Assembly: GCA_030141605.1 (NCBI GenBank)
Contig: JAQGDQ010000001.1
Span: forward strand, 2,576,501-2,640,500
Direction of reading: 5' to 3'
Origin: Tubiluchus corallicola
Taxonomy: Eukaryota > Priapulida > Priapulimorpha > Priapulimorphida > Tubiluchidae
Length of the DNA: 64,000 nt
Every line of letters begins with the position of its first letter. Position 1 is the stretch's first letter. The position numbers and the translations under genes were made by a program. Shown in pieces: positions 37,141-50,575 of the stretch. The notes below the pieces were generated by a model. The model did no database searches, was not told the origin of the DNA, and saw only the letters and a list, made by a program, of their open reading frames with translations.

Positions 37141-39498
37141 ATGAAATAACATAAATAAGAACAAAAAATATAGTAATTAAAAGTGGTGTTCCTAATTTGG
37201 GAACAGTGGGTATAAATTAATGGATGCTTGGCTAGGAATTACCAGATTTTTTCAGAATTGTCCCTGCATATGTGACAAACATGGCAAAACAGCAACATGA
37301 GTTCAAAATCAATGAATTTTACATATTTAATGACGGTCTCTCTTAAAACCCGTACCAGACCTGTACATATTGAGTATCAGTTTTTTCCATTAGCTTTTAT
37401 CGTCGCTTAACAACGGGCACTCATATGTTAAACATGCAAAAATTACTAAGATAAACTAGTCAGAATCACGTGTATGCTTTCTTATTTACGGTATCTGTGT
37501 ATTCAATTGCGGTGGCCATGAAACAGAAATCGAGTTCAACACACGTTGTGTGAACAATACTTACGTAATTTTATACATCAAACAACAAAATGAATTTGTT
37601 TAATCGGGAAAGTGGGAAAAAACGTGAACTATTTCCGCGTGTATTGGTTCCTAGCTAAGTTTGAAACTGGTTACTGGCTTACAGGTTCAGAAACAATGAA
37701 TAATCTGTTGGATTATTTTCCCATCGCATCCACCACACTGATCACATATACTTACAATTACTTAATACGGCTGCTTCTCTAATCCCAGACATAACCACAG
37801 AATCCCAGGCATATCCCAGAAATGATAACTGCACGTATGCGAAATAAATGGGAAACTTTGAAGCTTTGTTAATGCTGAGTATTAAAATAGTTAGTATTAA
37901 AATAAGTTGATACTATTGATCGGTATAATACCTGAATTCAAACCAGAAATACGCAATCACTGTGATTTTCGTTTGCTAGTCTATCATGAATTTAAATGCT
38001 TTGCTATATTGATCTTCCAGTTAGTTTTTGAATGCCTGAGTGACAAAACTATAATGCATGCACACGTGATTTCATTTGTGCCTTTCTGCAGGTGACATTT
38101 ATTGGTACAAAAGCGCCAAGTTTCTCCTTACTCATTTACCAAGAAAATTCAGAAAACTCGCGAGATAAATAATTTTATAGATTACTTAGGACAAAGTCGA
38201 TTACAGACTTCGTTTTAATAAATGTGATACTTTTCCTTTAGTTCAGCTTAAAGTTTTTACCTTTTTATATGCGTCTTGCAGACCATTTGTAACTTATGCT
38301 AATGTAAATGCCCGAAATTATGAAATTTGACGAAAGATCGAACGAAGATGATCGTTAGAGCGATTCGCAGTCATAGTTGTTTGTTGTTGATAATGCGAGA
38401 CGCAAACGCAGCTTGTAGCTATAAGAAACTGAACATTTAAAGTATGTAGAAAGAGTAGTCGAAAAAAAATCGAAAAGACGCACAATTATCAATAAAGAAC
38501 AATAAGGTTATCTTTAAATATACGATATATTCGACCCATATAAAGTACCCATTAATTGACGTTTAAACCAATTGTTACGTTTTAATCTCAAAAGTTCTTA
38601 TTTTGCATGAAATGTCTATGTGAGTTGTGTATGTTATGTATATCTCACAGCTGTATCAGATTTCATTTACAGTCAATTTGCTAACAACAGCCATGTGAAT
38701 GTGACAGATAGCGCAAAATTTTCACGAAATTAATTTTCCGCATCAGAGTGTAGTTCTATTATGGGCAGTAATATGTAAATTACATCAGAAAATTGTGCGC
38801 AGTGGACAGAATTATGCAACACGGCTCGCTCATTTCGTCTTTATGGTTCTTCGAACTTTCAAGAAAATTTGAATTCTTATTTAGTGTGTACTGATACAGG
38901 AATAAAAACAGGCATTATCATTATAGCCATCACTTAGCTAATCCGTTAATAGTGCTACGGTAAATTTGGCATCAAACAGCCCTAATAAACTTATAAAATG
39001 TGCGTTATTTTATAACATTGGGAATTTTGTGAAAACAGTTCCGCTTACGAGGGAAATTTAGTATCAAATGGCTCTAAAGAAAATTCTGATAATTGGCTTC
39101 TTCTGTAACGGTGCAACAAAGTCGCTGCAGGCATTCTCCGTAACATAATCATTTATTACATTGTAAATACGTTTTTATGTCAGTTTTTAGCAATGTTTTC
39201 ATCATTCTATTTAATTATTTATTTGTGTTTTATGGACTAGATTCCGAAATAAATAAGTATTTCAAATTAAAATTAAAATAAAAAAAGAGTAACACGATTA
39301 AAGAATTTAAAACCGAACTGGTATTATAAGTAGACTACACAGTTTCCGTTTCCGCGATTACGCCATGCGAGTAAATGCATATATGATACTGGTAATGTGC
39401 GAAACCGGGTATTCTATAGAATGCCTAAACATTTTATAGAGTGCCAAACAAACCATGTAATGTCTGAAATTGTTTCTTCTACATTTTTCCTAGGCATA
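37141..39498. other. Non-coding stretch, nothing recognised
   Basis: AT-rich DNA with no supportable exon or repeat family. Confidence 0.4.
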
Positions 39499-39563
39499 AC
39501 ACACACACACACACACACACACGCACGCACGCACACACGCACACACACACACACACACACACA
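39499..39563. repeat. (CA)n/(CACG)n microsatellite
   Basis: CA units with internal CACG units on the plus strand, similar in make-up to the tract inside trypsin B. Confidence 0.97.
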
Positions 39564-42500
39564 TATGATGCAAAAGTCTTTCTAGACAAAGTGTGTAATT
39601 CTTAGAGTTTAAAGACAAGATACGTTTCCAAATTATAGAATATCGAATAAATTTTAGTTAAAACTGCGTGTAGCACATAAGAAATTGCTACATATATACA
39701 TCGACAGTTCTAAATGAGGCACGTTTTGCAAAAGGCATTAAATTTTCACAATGAAGAAATTTATATTCCACATTGGCAATATGTAAAGCAGATGCACCAA
39801 TCACAGAACGGTGTCAGTGACAAATAGTGCAAAGCCAGTTTAGCTAATAGTGCCTCAAAAAATATTGTCCTTGCAGTTGGCATAATATGCCATGAGACCT
39901 GTGTAATGATAGTCACGATTGTTGGTGATTTGAATCACATAAAGAACGCCCAGAAAATGAGATTCCACTTTTACGTCATGTCAATATGGCATATGAGTTA
40001 TCTTAAATTAGTATTCTTAGTAACTGAGAAGTTTTTGAGTCTACATTTGAAATGTTGACTCTGGTGTAGAGGTGTAAAATCGTTGCATGGTTACACTTCT
40101 TTATATGACTAATATATATAGAAGCGCATGGCAACTCGGTTTAAATTAAAATCGCTGCAGTAGACTAAAATCTGATGCCACTAAAATTTCACAAATCGTA
40201 GACTCGAGACCAAATTATCATTTGGTTCCTGTTGTAGCTACTATTGATATTTAATATTTTTGAAATGCGGGACTTTTGAAACACTATAAAAGGCTTGAAA
40301 ATAATATTTCCTAGATTACTGCAAGCCATTGACCGAATTATTTCGTGCATTAACACTGCTCAAGCCTTTTGTAAAAAGTATCTTAGTAGAGAAACAATAT
40401 CGCAGTTTTTTTACATTGCTTATAGGACTGAGCAGTGAGCATATATTTGAAACACTTGTCGAAAAAGTAATGAAATAAGCCAATTATTGATAAAAGGATA
40501 ATTTTGAGAGAACTTGTGGACATTTTGTGTGAATATGGAACATCTATATATAAGTGTATATAAGTATAACATCTATATCGCAGTGCATCTTTATTGGTGT
40601 CTGGCATCAACTTTCATTAGGACTGCCAAACTTTTTTTAACTTGAACAACATGTTAAATGTAAGATGATTCAAAAGCCTGACCAAAGTCAGTTCTTTTTG
40701 GGTAAGTTCCCAGTTTTTGCAGTAAAGAATTCCTTGAAAAATTAATCTAATCTGAAGGCAAATGTTGAAAAGTCAGTTGTCGTTGCTCAAGATAGGGGAT
40801 CAACATTGGGGCAATGGCAATATTTGCTTTAACAAGTGCGACAAACCAGTTAGACATGAATTATATTTAGCCTTCGATTCCAGATCCTTTTCATTTCGGC
40901 TGCTGATTCATTGTAGACATATCTATTCTTATACATTAGATCTTGCGAGCATAATACAGGGCAATTGGGCAGCGGTGTTTGAAACCAAATAGTGGGCGAT
41001 CGAACATTCGCTCAGGGCGTGTAAATTTGGTTTGCCTTCGTGTAAAACTAATACAGAGTGCTATTTAGAATAAGCTCGTAGTTGTGTTCTGCTGATAATG
41101 TCAACAAAAGAGCTTTCACGTGCACAAGTATATCTATCCGTAACACTTGATAAGTTTGCTAACAATAATTGTTTATTGAACATTTAGGTGATTATTCAGG
41201 TGAGAATTCTGCCATTTATCTGGGTCACTGTTGTTTGCCGTCAAACATATGGATTCAAGATTGCGTGTTTGGAATGTTGTAGCGTATTCGACTCTAGATG
41301 GCGCAGCGGAATCATGGCGGTGTTTGTAGTTTGATGGTTAACCGCTTTAAGAACATTGCTCTTGAATACCTCTTATGTGCATATGAAATATTTTGCTTGC
41401 ATGAATTAGAGGTTGAAGCAGATTAAGGGTTTATCGAAAACCCGGTATTATAGCTATTCAGCCTTTGAAGTTATTGCTTACACAGGGCTTTTGACGTCAT
41501 GCCTCTCAGGTGCCTTAGTTTTCGCCAAAATCATCGCCAACCTAGCAAATTACACTCGACAAGACAGCTTAGTACTTCTAACTCCAGCGACTCTCAGCAA
41601 CTCTCTGGCTAATTAAACATGTACATTGCTAGCAGAGCCATCTATTGAAAAAGAAAACGCACACCAGGTGAACAATTGTATTTGAGCAAATCCGAGATTA
41701 TAGCTTAAGAACGTAGAGAGCTTATGTGTGCTAACTTGGCTTTATATGGGCAAGGAAAAGAAACAAGCAGAAAGGCAGCCAGACAACGAGTACCATGATG
41801 AAAGTTTAATCGCTACACTCAAAGCGAAAGAGAGTGTACTTAATCTCACTTGGGATGCACTGAAGTAATTGAGGTAATCATAAACGCTGCTTTCCATAAC
41901 CCATAATACCCTACAGCTGTAATGATTTGGCGGAGTAATCGCGAATTCAGAATAGTTGAGCTTTGTCAGAATAACAACTATTCAGGTGCATATGACTTGC
42001 CGCAAGCATTTATTAAAGTGAGGCGTCAATAGCAGTCAGCATCATTATAATTATTCTAATCTGTATACATAAAACATCTATTCATGTTTTGTTTGACAAT
42101 GACGACATACTTTGTTGCAATAACTGTGAGATAAAAACCACTGCAATTATTTTAATCGATTTTTTAGCCTGTGTACATTTCACTAAAAGATATTTCTAAC
42201 AACAACATTTCACAGATATCATATTATAATATTTAAATTTGTGAATAAGAATTAGGTCTACAAATTTATGCACTTATATGTGAAATACAGTTAAATAGCC
42301 ATCCAGCAGATTTGCAAGCTTAATAGGCAGCCTCTCATACAGTCCGTTTTATACTTTTAGAGACCTCTCTAATATGCATAATTTCTTTCTACTAAATTTA
42401 CTCGGCATAATCTGTAGTCGCAGAAGCTTTGAATATTAATGGGCTCTTGCTTTTTGGAATTGATTTATTTTTAATTAAGCTAAACTTTGCCTGTCGTTTT

Positions 42501-43785
42501 TGTTTTAAATCATCTTTTGTATTTAATCCCCTTTAGAAAGTTGGGATTAAAGTCTACGTGAAAGTTCGAAAAAATGCACAGTCATAAACGGCTGCATTTT
42601 TCAGACTCAGGTTTTTCCCTGTTTTCTTTTTTGGTGACGCTCTTTGACAGTTACTATTTGAATATGTGAATGGCTCATCTAGTCATCAGCATATGGGAAT
42701 GTTTTATTGAAGTAGATGAATCGAAGTTTGATAATAACAGTAAATGATGTAAAAAAAATGTTTCTTGCCTCTAACATGATCACCTCATCCTGACAGATAT
42801 AAAACGCGTGTCTAGAAACACGTTTGAAATTCATCTTTAAAGATGTAGAGGATTATCTTAGCAACAAATTCAAATTATTTTTGCGACAAATTCTGTGACA
42901 AATACAATGTGACAAAGTGTACACATTGTAAAAGAACAGCTCATGTTTGCTATTATGTATGTACAACAATACTGAAAAAAATATTGGTAACAGATGGCAG
43001 AGGCGAAACATGTACGATATCAAAGTACAAGTAACTGTACTGCGTCTACAAAAAAGGCCCAAACTGCAAAAGAAGGTAATTCGCCAACAGCAAATAAGAT
43101 GTGAAAATCGTGACTCCGCGAGATCATTAAGTCAGTTGATTAGGTAAATAAATGAACTGATTTTAGAGTTTTCGAGTGGTGTACCGTCACTTAAGATGCA
43201 CCATGAGTTTGCTAAATCATTGTTTCAGGCTACAAATCCATGTCACTGGTGAAATGCTTGTGCGCCCAAAGATTTGTAACCAGTATTCATAGACACCAAC
43301 CACGTTCACGTCTGCAGCTTTGTGTCAATGGTCGAAATTTCGAGAATTACACCTCGAAACAGCTTCAGCAATCTAGTGGGGTGAATGCGATTCTATAGTA
43401 ATCAAAACCTTCATGTGTGAAGGTGGATCGTGGGCATCGTATTCCAGTAGACTGACAAAGAGATTTTGAAAATGAATCTCGTTGGTTCAGCTAGAATTTT
43501 GACTGTACCGGAATACTGAGCTTCTTCATGCTTTCATCAGAATACCTCCATTATTTTTTATGTAGCAGTTCAAACAGAGCGTTAACAGTTAGAACAAGTC
43601 GTACCTTTTTGTGTAGGTAGGTTATCTGACAAATTGCTCGGAACAATTTATTTGCAAAATCTTACACAAATGATACATGAATTTAAGTGTAGTAAATCAA
43701 TGGGATAATAAAATGCAAATTGTGTGCACAAGTGGCCTGCAAAACAATCCGTGCATGCAACAGCTGAGACACGTGAACTCTAGAT
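39564..43785. other. Non-coding stretch, nothing firm
   Basis: About 4.2 kb of mainly AT-rich DNA. On the plus strand 43230-43402 follows an acceptor-like TTGTTTCAG and stays open for about 57 codons, but has no other support. 42832-42845 is a perfect palindrome (CATCTTTAAAGATG). Confidence 0.35.
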
Positions 43786-44237
43786 TTCTTCTTCCCAGCT
43801 TTTCCCTATTCGGGGTCGCCGTTGTGAATGAGTCTTCTCCATGCATTCCTGTTGTTGACCATCTCTTCGTTTATGTCTTCCCTTCCCACATGATCGTCAC
43901 CGACTCTTCTTTTCAGGTGTCCATACCATCGCAATCTTGCGAGGCTTCCAGTACTTTTATACCGTTCCTCTGATATTATTATTTCTAATTTTATCTCTTC
44001 TTGTTATTCCCACCATCCATCTCAACATCCTCATCTCCACCACACCCATTTTCTTCTCTTCGGTCTTCTTTAGAGAAGGCCCATAGATTAGAGCGGGTCT
44101 GGCCACTTCTTTGCACTCACCGACTCATTCATAGAAGGTTTTGGCGCAGTTTTTACAGGCGGATGCCCTTCCTGGCCCTAACCCTCACTATTTATCCGGG
44201 CTTGGGACCGGCACTGAGTTGGGCTGGCTAGGTTACG
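43786..44237 (-). mobile_element. Decayed RTE-like LINE fragment, 3' part
   Basis: Read on the minus strand, 44104 to about 43860 encodes broken pieces of the conserved C-terminal reverse-transcriptase region: RPALIYG, then [20 protein letters not shown], then [11 protein letters not shown]. The family pattern (RPALLYG...MRMLRWM.G.TR.D.IRN) is well known from RTE-type elements. It ends in CGGCGACCCCGAATAGGGAA, then AAGCTGGGAAGAAGAA, a typical LINE tail. Upstream (44237-44105) is GGCATCCGCCTGTAAAAAC, a word common in invertebrate and fish repeats. Frameshifts and stops show it is dead. Confidence 0.8.
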
Positions 44238-46222
44238 TTAACTCTAGATATAACCTTACAAAATGCACTGGCACAAAGACTGGGTGTGGCACTGCAAGAG
44301 AACTCATTATGTATGGCAGAACCTCGGCTATGGTACATAAAAACAGTTTATGGCATCAAGAAGGTAACAAAAGTATTTTCAAGAAAATCTTAAAAGCAAA
44401 TTATTCTACATCTACAGTAGCAATTTATATATCAGCTAACGTCAGAGAGTTTGTTCATTGCTCTGATCTTTATATACTCTCGCAGCGTTTTGTATTTCGA
44501 TATTATTATTAGGTTTTCTGATCTTATTTGTTCCTGATCCTAATCAGTTGTCTTCTAACCTGTTGATGTTTCCTCTTCCGATAGGTTTGAGTCATTTAGA
44601 AAAATGCTTCTCAGCGATCGCCTGCTGGAGTTGTCTGTCAGTCATAGCGTCTTTAACTTTAAATTTTACTGGAAAATTGGAAACCATTTAATCATCCTTT
44701 TTTCAGTTTCGTCTAGTATCACCTTTGCTATTGTCATCTCAGCAAACAAGGCGGAACAGTAATATCACGATAAAAATATTGCGATCTCGTCAAGTATATG
44801 AGCATTTCGTTCGTTGTGAAGCTCTTCACTCTATTTTATTTCATCTCTTTAACGAACCTTTTGCGCCAGTGTGTGTATTTTATTTCAGTGCGTTTAGCAA
44901 CACCTTCCGTCTTTGTATTATGAAGCTAGTAAAGCTATGCTCATCAGATTTGTCACGCTGAGCCAACTGTTCGATAACGAAAATTTCATACTCTGAAATG
45001 CGAAATTGAGTTGAACTGTAAAACCCACATCAAGATCAAACATATGGAATTGCTTGACGCCGTCGGAATTCAAATTTGCCGTCCACTCGTTATTAACAAG
45101 AATTTTGGACGATCTAAATGTAGACAAGGTGAAACAATTTCTGTTTGATCTCTTTATTCTTGCATATAATTGTCACGTATCATGCATCAAGCGTAAACGA
45201 ATCAAAAGATGGACAATACACTAAAAATGTGATGCAGAATTAGTATTTATTGAGCTTCACTGATATTGCAGTAACAGCTAGTATAAAGCACTGTACTTTG
45301 CTCTAGTGATTATAAATTTCGTCGAAGTAAAAGTTATGCTTATACATTGACAATTTACTCTTTAGTGTCCTGTGGGTTAAAGGATTTCTAGATCGAATTC
45401 CATTGTGCCAAAAGAGCTCTAATCCGCCTTGAAGGACTAAGGGTTAACCGAAAAAGCACAAGTGGAAGGTAAGCACAAGGGACACTGTCAGGAACTGAAA
45501 CATTTTTCGCGTGAGAGCTCTTGCATGTATTACACAGTTAACCAGGCAGCTGAAATGGGACTAATGCAGCGGACGGCCTGTCACCATCTAAATGCTCTCA
45601 AATTAGACTAGATCCATTAGAAATTATTGGCGCACATTGCTTCTAACAAAGTGAGCTTAATGTTATAGCATGAAAGAATATATGGTTGCATCGTCCGCGT
45701 TTGACTGTACAAATCTCCTTCGTTATTTTGCAAAGCAGCTCAGGATTATACGAGTTTGTATTCAACCGAGAGCAAAACAAAGTCATAACGTAGCGCGCAA
45801 CTAATAAACATATGACAAAAGTATAACCAATTCATTGCATAATACTGGGTTTGTTGCTATGGAAACGCTTCCTGTTGTGACGGGAAAATGAAACTATAAT
45901 TCGGTCTTTTGAAAAATGGCAAAAAGCACGCGATAATAATTCTAAAATGAATACTTTCATCAAGTATTTACTATTTACTAAACTCGCTTTCTTCTCTCCT
46001 TTCTTTGTGCTCTCTCTGTCTTATCTCTCTTATTTCTCTCTCTCTCGTTCTTTTCTCTATCCCATCTCTTCTCTCCTTCTTGTTCTCTGTCTGTGTGTCA
46101 ATATGTCTACCTATCAAGCTTCTTACCAGCCGCCTGTGTGCCTGTATGCCTAACTACCTAACTGTTTACCTGACTACCTGCCAATCTATCTCTCTATTTA
46201 CCTATCATTCTCACCGTTCTGT

Positions 46223-46225
<3 letters not shown>
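44238..46225. other. Non-coding stretch, nothing firm
   Basis: No supportable gene. 45975-46110 is pyrimidine-rich. A short minus-strand ORF at 44918-45127 has no recognised domain. Confidence 0.35.
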
Positions 46226-46288
<63 letters not shown>

Positions 46289-46300
46289 TTTTCTCTCTCT
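46226..46300. repeat. (CT)n microsatellite
   Basis: A CT tract with a few T interruptions on the plus strand, almost abutting the (AAT)n array. Confidence 0.97.
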
Positions 46301-46311
46301 CGCTTATATAT

Positions 46312-46526
<215 letters not shown>

Positions 46527-46748
46527 TTTCGTTTAGGAAATAGTCCAGGGATAATACTTAAGTAACTGAATACCTATTTCCAAGGTGGTACCGATTATTA
46601 TTACCCGCATATTACTTCGATAAACCCGCGTGCTTGGTCGAAGAACCAGTGGCACCGTTTAGAAAGTCTTTGGTATGAATCGGTCGGGAGTTGAACCCGC
46701 GACCTCCCAGGTGGAAGCGTGCACGCTACCATTGAGTTACGCCACCTA
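46527..46748 (-). mobile_element. tRNA-derived SINE, minus strand
   Basis: Read on the minus strand from 46748, the head is GGTGGCGTAACTCAATGGTA (A-box-like), then GCTTCCACCTGGGAGGTCGC, then GGGTTCAACTCCCG (B box GTTCAACTC with a T-stem-like pair). The body continues through AAAGACTTTCTAAACGGTGC, GGTTCTTCGACCAAG and GGTACCACCTTGG to about 46527, where the triplet array begins. The anticodon arm does not fold cleanly, so this is not a working tRNA gene. Transcription would use an internal RNA polymerase III promoter and copying a partner LINE; both are family knowledge. Confidence 0.8.
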
Positions 46749-47997
46749 ATATACGCTCGTACATTCTTATATTCCTATATTTTCTGGTTTTTGCTTTATT
46801 TTTTCTATGCATTAGTTTTACCTTTCTTCGACCTTATTCCTTTTTGAGTTTCTCTCCAGTTTTCGCCAATTTTTTCTTCATGTAAATAAAAGATTCCTCG
46901 GATCGCGGTGCATCGACCAAAATATTCTCATAAAAACAAAGCCAAAGAGCGCGTATAATCACTTTGACAATTTGCTTTTCTGGATGATTTGAATAATTGT
47001 CGTGGTTATGTTTCTCGTGTCACAGGTAAGCTGACTTCCTGAGGGCTCAGGTGAACCATGTGCAATTTGTCACTATAATGTCGCTCATTATTTAGGAAGA
47101 TCAAGAAAAATGTGGAGATGTCTTTCGCGCGCACAGAGGTGGATTTTGTATGCAATGTTACAATACGTGCCTCTTTTTGGTAAGGCTTAATCAAAATAAA
47201 AACAACGAAAAAAATTATATGCATGTAAACTGAGAAGCAACTAATGCTATTATCTCAGAGGCTGAAAGGGGAATCCACAAAATCCTGTAAATATTGTTGT
47301 GTTGTCATGTTCAGTAACATTACCAGCAAAAGCCAAGTCGTGTACATTAAGTTCATTAATTAAGCTACACAGTAACCATTTGCGTTTACATAATGCATTA
47401 TTCACGTCTGTCAAATTCGATGAAAGCAACCTGGTTCCTGTATGTTAGTTGTAATTGGCGCGAAATCACTTTAAGCAACTTTCTGTGCGCGTGTGTGAGT
47501 GCGCGCGTGCGTGTATATTTTATTTATATTTATTTCATTTCATTCGGCACATGTCCGTCTCAAAACTTCAAAGCTTCATGCATTTTAAAAACTTCAGCTC
47601 CTGGATTAAGGAATCTCTACTTTAGTTGAATATTATCTTTATTTTAATTAAAATGAACAGACAAAACGAGCGTTTTCGATATAAACGCATGCTAAATTAC
47701 GCACTTACTATGATTATGATATATAAATATACTTATTAATTTATAGTAAATTTGGTGTACCCTGGATTACGTATATGCTAGGAAATCTGACAAGTATGAT
47801 GTGAAAAACAATGCAACGAAAGGAAGAATGCAACAAAGGAAAGAGCGTGATAGAAAGGAGTAAAGAAATGTAGAAATGAATAGAAGGAAATGAAATCTCC
47901 TGTGTTCACCATTTATCACAACATTACATTGCGATGTGTGAAGCACTTATCACAGTACCGGTTTTGAATTTGATCAAGATATTATGAAATTAACTTA
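46749..47997. other. Non-coding stretch, nothing recognised
   Basis: AT-rich, with a short GTGTGAGTGCGCGCGTGCGT run near 47490-47512. No supportable exon. Confidence 0.4.
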
Positions 47998-48005
47998 TTA
48001 AATAA

Positions 48006-48120
48006 CTTCATCATCGATTGCCCCCAAATTAATAATGTGGACCGCTGTACCAAGCAAAATGACGTTTAATACGACTGTAGAGTTAATAGGTTTAAACAAT
48101 TCTTGAAATTCCCCATTGGC
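48006..48120 (-). CDS. Candidate Cys-loop receptor ligand-binding-domain exon
   Basis: A minus-strand acceptor (CTATTGTCTTTCAG) at 48121 opens a frame reading ANGEFQELFKPINSTVVLNV, then ILLGTAVHIINLGAIDDE. The pattern of a Pro-containing turn, alternating hydrophobics (VLNVILLGTAVHII) and an Asp/Glu-rich end resembles the first beta strands of nicotinic-type receptors (RPV.N.S..V.V.LGL.L..I.DVDE). The exon would close at a weak donor GAA|GTTATT; a stop follows 6 nt later. Neighbouring receptor exons were not found, so this may be a lone relic or chance. Confidence 0.25.
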
Positions 48121-49605
48121 CTGAAAGACAATAGGAAAGAGACAATAGGACCTAAATATGAAAGCATTTGTCGAGACTTGATACTGCATGCTAAAATATC
48201 ACAACCCAGTCTTTCTTCATTCACCTAACTGTTTTGGCAAACAATGTTTTTGACAAACGCTGGACTTCACTCTCTCTTACATTTTTATTCAGAAAATTTA
48301 TAGTTTTGTAAATTAATTTGTAACATTATAATTTCAACGTCAGTCTATCCACTTTCCTTGCAATTAATGTTATTTAAAAGAGTAGTCCACGCTTTTTAAA
48401 TTAGTTTACAGGCATTGTGCTTTTATCCTAAAAATGGTTTATTTTTTGACCTATTTCATTTATACCAAAAAACTAGTATTAAACTGAAGTAATGCGCCCA
48501 CTTTTCTTTTTTACGTCTAACTTAAATACTCCTCAGTTTTCATGCTTCGCTGATTAGGTAAGTGCTGGAAAAAGTGGCAGTCCATTGACGAACCTATTTG
48601 CTTGCTGGTTACAGGAATTGAAAACAGACTACGACCATCATTGTTATTCTGAGCAGATCAGGTCGCCATTTTGAAAGGCGCGTCAATTTACGAGTTAATG
48701 TGCTCGTGTTAACTTGATCACTCACTGTCGGATGCCTTTCAGTGTAAGAATGTTTTCTTGAATGATCAAATTAGTTCAAAAACATCTGAGCCTAAATAAT
48801 ACGCGAACGTTCCGTTGCAAACAAAGCACTGCTAGTTTTGTCCTTTAACTTTGTGTTTTAAACGTAGAATCGTACACGGTGGCTCAAAAAATGTTGTAAT
48901 GCATTTGCTGAGCAGTTTTGATGTAAAATGCCTCACCAATATATATATATATATATATATATATAGGCTTGCGATTAAAACACGGTTAGGAAGTGAAAAT
49001 GAGCGTTTGTACTTGGCTGCAGCTTCTGTATTAGCCACGTGCATCAGGAATGCAGGCTATTTACGCTTTAACTCTTATACACGTATCAGTGATTGCTGAA
49101 TAGGACGTTTATTTGTTAGATATTAAACACCTATTATAAATAATTACAAATGATACAGACCATAATGGCTTCTTGCAGATTAATGAGCGTAGTTTTAGTG
49201 CGTCAAGAACACATTGACTTCATTTAGTCTTCATGAAGCTGCAGAAACAAACTTGTTCGCGTGCCTCGACAAATGAGTTATGATACTGAATCTAATACAG
49301 GTGATTATCTAAGTTATGATATGTAATAACAGTGCGCTGAAATGACTGCGGTAAAATGAAAATAAATTGACTTCAATGTTCAAAGCGCCGTTTCGTTCAG
49401 TCAAAGAAATTGAGCGACATTTTATTAGTTTACTCTTCCGCCATTTTCTTTCCATTCTCAATCCTGTCTTACTCCTTATTTCATTCTTTGTTTGTCTGTT
49501 TATTCCTTTGTGCCGCCTTTTTTCTTTCTTCGTTGTCTTTTCCTTCGGTTCCCCTTCCGTTCTTCCTTTCAATTTTTTCGTTATTTTCCATTTTCCTTCT
49601 TTTCG
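48121..49605. other. Non-coding stretch
   Basis: Contains an (AT)n microsatellite at 48939-48965 and a pyrimidine-rich run at 49430-49605 just before the LINE. No exon was recognised. Confidence 0.4.
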
Positions 49606-50575
49606 AACCATTTAATATAACAAACGGTGTTAATCAAGGAGGCATGTTGTCTGCTTATCTTTCTGCTGTATGTGTAGACAACCTGACCGACAACTTATCT
49701 GACCTAAAACCTGCTACATGCAAATTGGGTAACCTTAGTATAAATCATCTTTTATATGCTGATGACTTGTGTTTAGCTGTCTCTATATAAGCATTACAAG
49801 TATTTTAAATGTTAGTTCTAGCTACCCTAATAATCCTGGCTTGATTTCTAATCGGCCTAAAACGCATTGTATATATTTTATTGCGAATAATATGCGACAT
49901 ATCGCTCATAGCTACGTATTGAAATCTGCGTTAATGTGACAAGTATCTTGGTCATGTACTTTCTAATGATCTTTCTGATGATTTGGATATAAATAACCAG
50001 AATCGTTTGCTAATATCTAGATCTAATATGTTATTAACTAAATTTAACCCTTGTTCAAAACATGTGAAACCTACGCTATTTCGCTCGTTCTGTAACAACA
50101 TATACTGCAATAACTTATGGGTTAATTTCAAAGTATGCAGTTTAACCAAGATCCGCGCCATTAACAACATTGCTCTTCACAAGTCTTTCACATGTTATGC
50201 TTATGATACGTCATCTTCTGTACAATATATGCAAAAAACAATATAAAACATTTCAAAGTGCTGTTGCGCCACTCTGCTTATAGTTTAAGAAGAAGATTGA
50301 CTGGGTCCGCAAATTTGATTGTAATTATATATACCATCAAACTGATGTGCGATTTTATAGTAGAATATTTAGAAGATGGCAATGATTTATTGATGTAGTA
50401 ACTGCTAACTTTTTAACTGATGCTTTGTATTTTTAATTTCTGTATATATCTTTATTATATTTTTTTGTAAATTTTCGCAGCTCTTTTAATAGATACCTGG
50501 CATGTAGTATTTCTTAGTTTTTAGTATAAATTTTAACTTTTATATGGCATTTATATGTGCTGAAATAAACATTAA
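49606..50575 (+). mobile_element. Decayed CR1/L2-like LINE, 3' end
   Basis: The plus strand encodes ITNGVNQGGMLSAYLSAVCV, then DNLTDNL and INHLLYADDLCL, the reverse-transcriptase block with the YADD catalytic motif. After a stop and frameshift at about 49788 it resumes near 49930 with YLGHVLSNDLSDD, then LLTKFNPCSKHVKPTLFRSF and a decayed C-terminal part to about 50400. The end is AT-rich with AATAAA-like words (50560-50590). Upstream ORF2 and ORF1 are absent: a 5'-truncated, dead insertion. Confidence 0.85.

Noticed and set aside
44918-45127. 69-codon minus-strand ORF
   Set aside because: No recognisable domain and no splice or poly(A) context; the plus strand is open over part of it as well.
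46674-46748. Functional tRNA gene on the minus strand
   Set aside because: A and B box-like words are present, but the D and anticodon arms do not pair properly and a SINE body follows directly.
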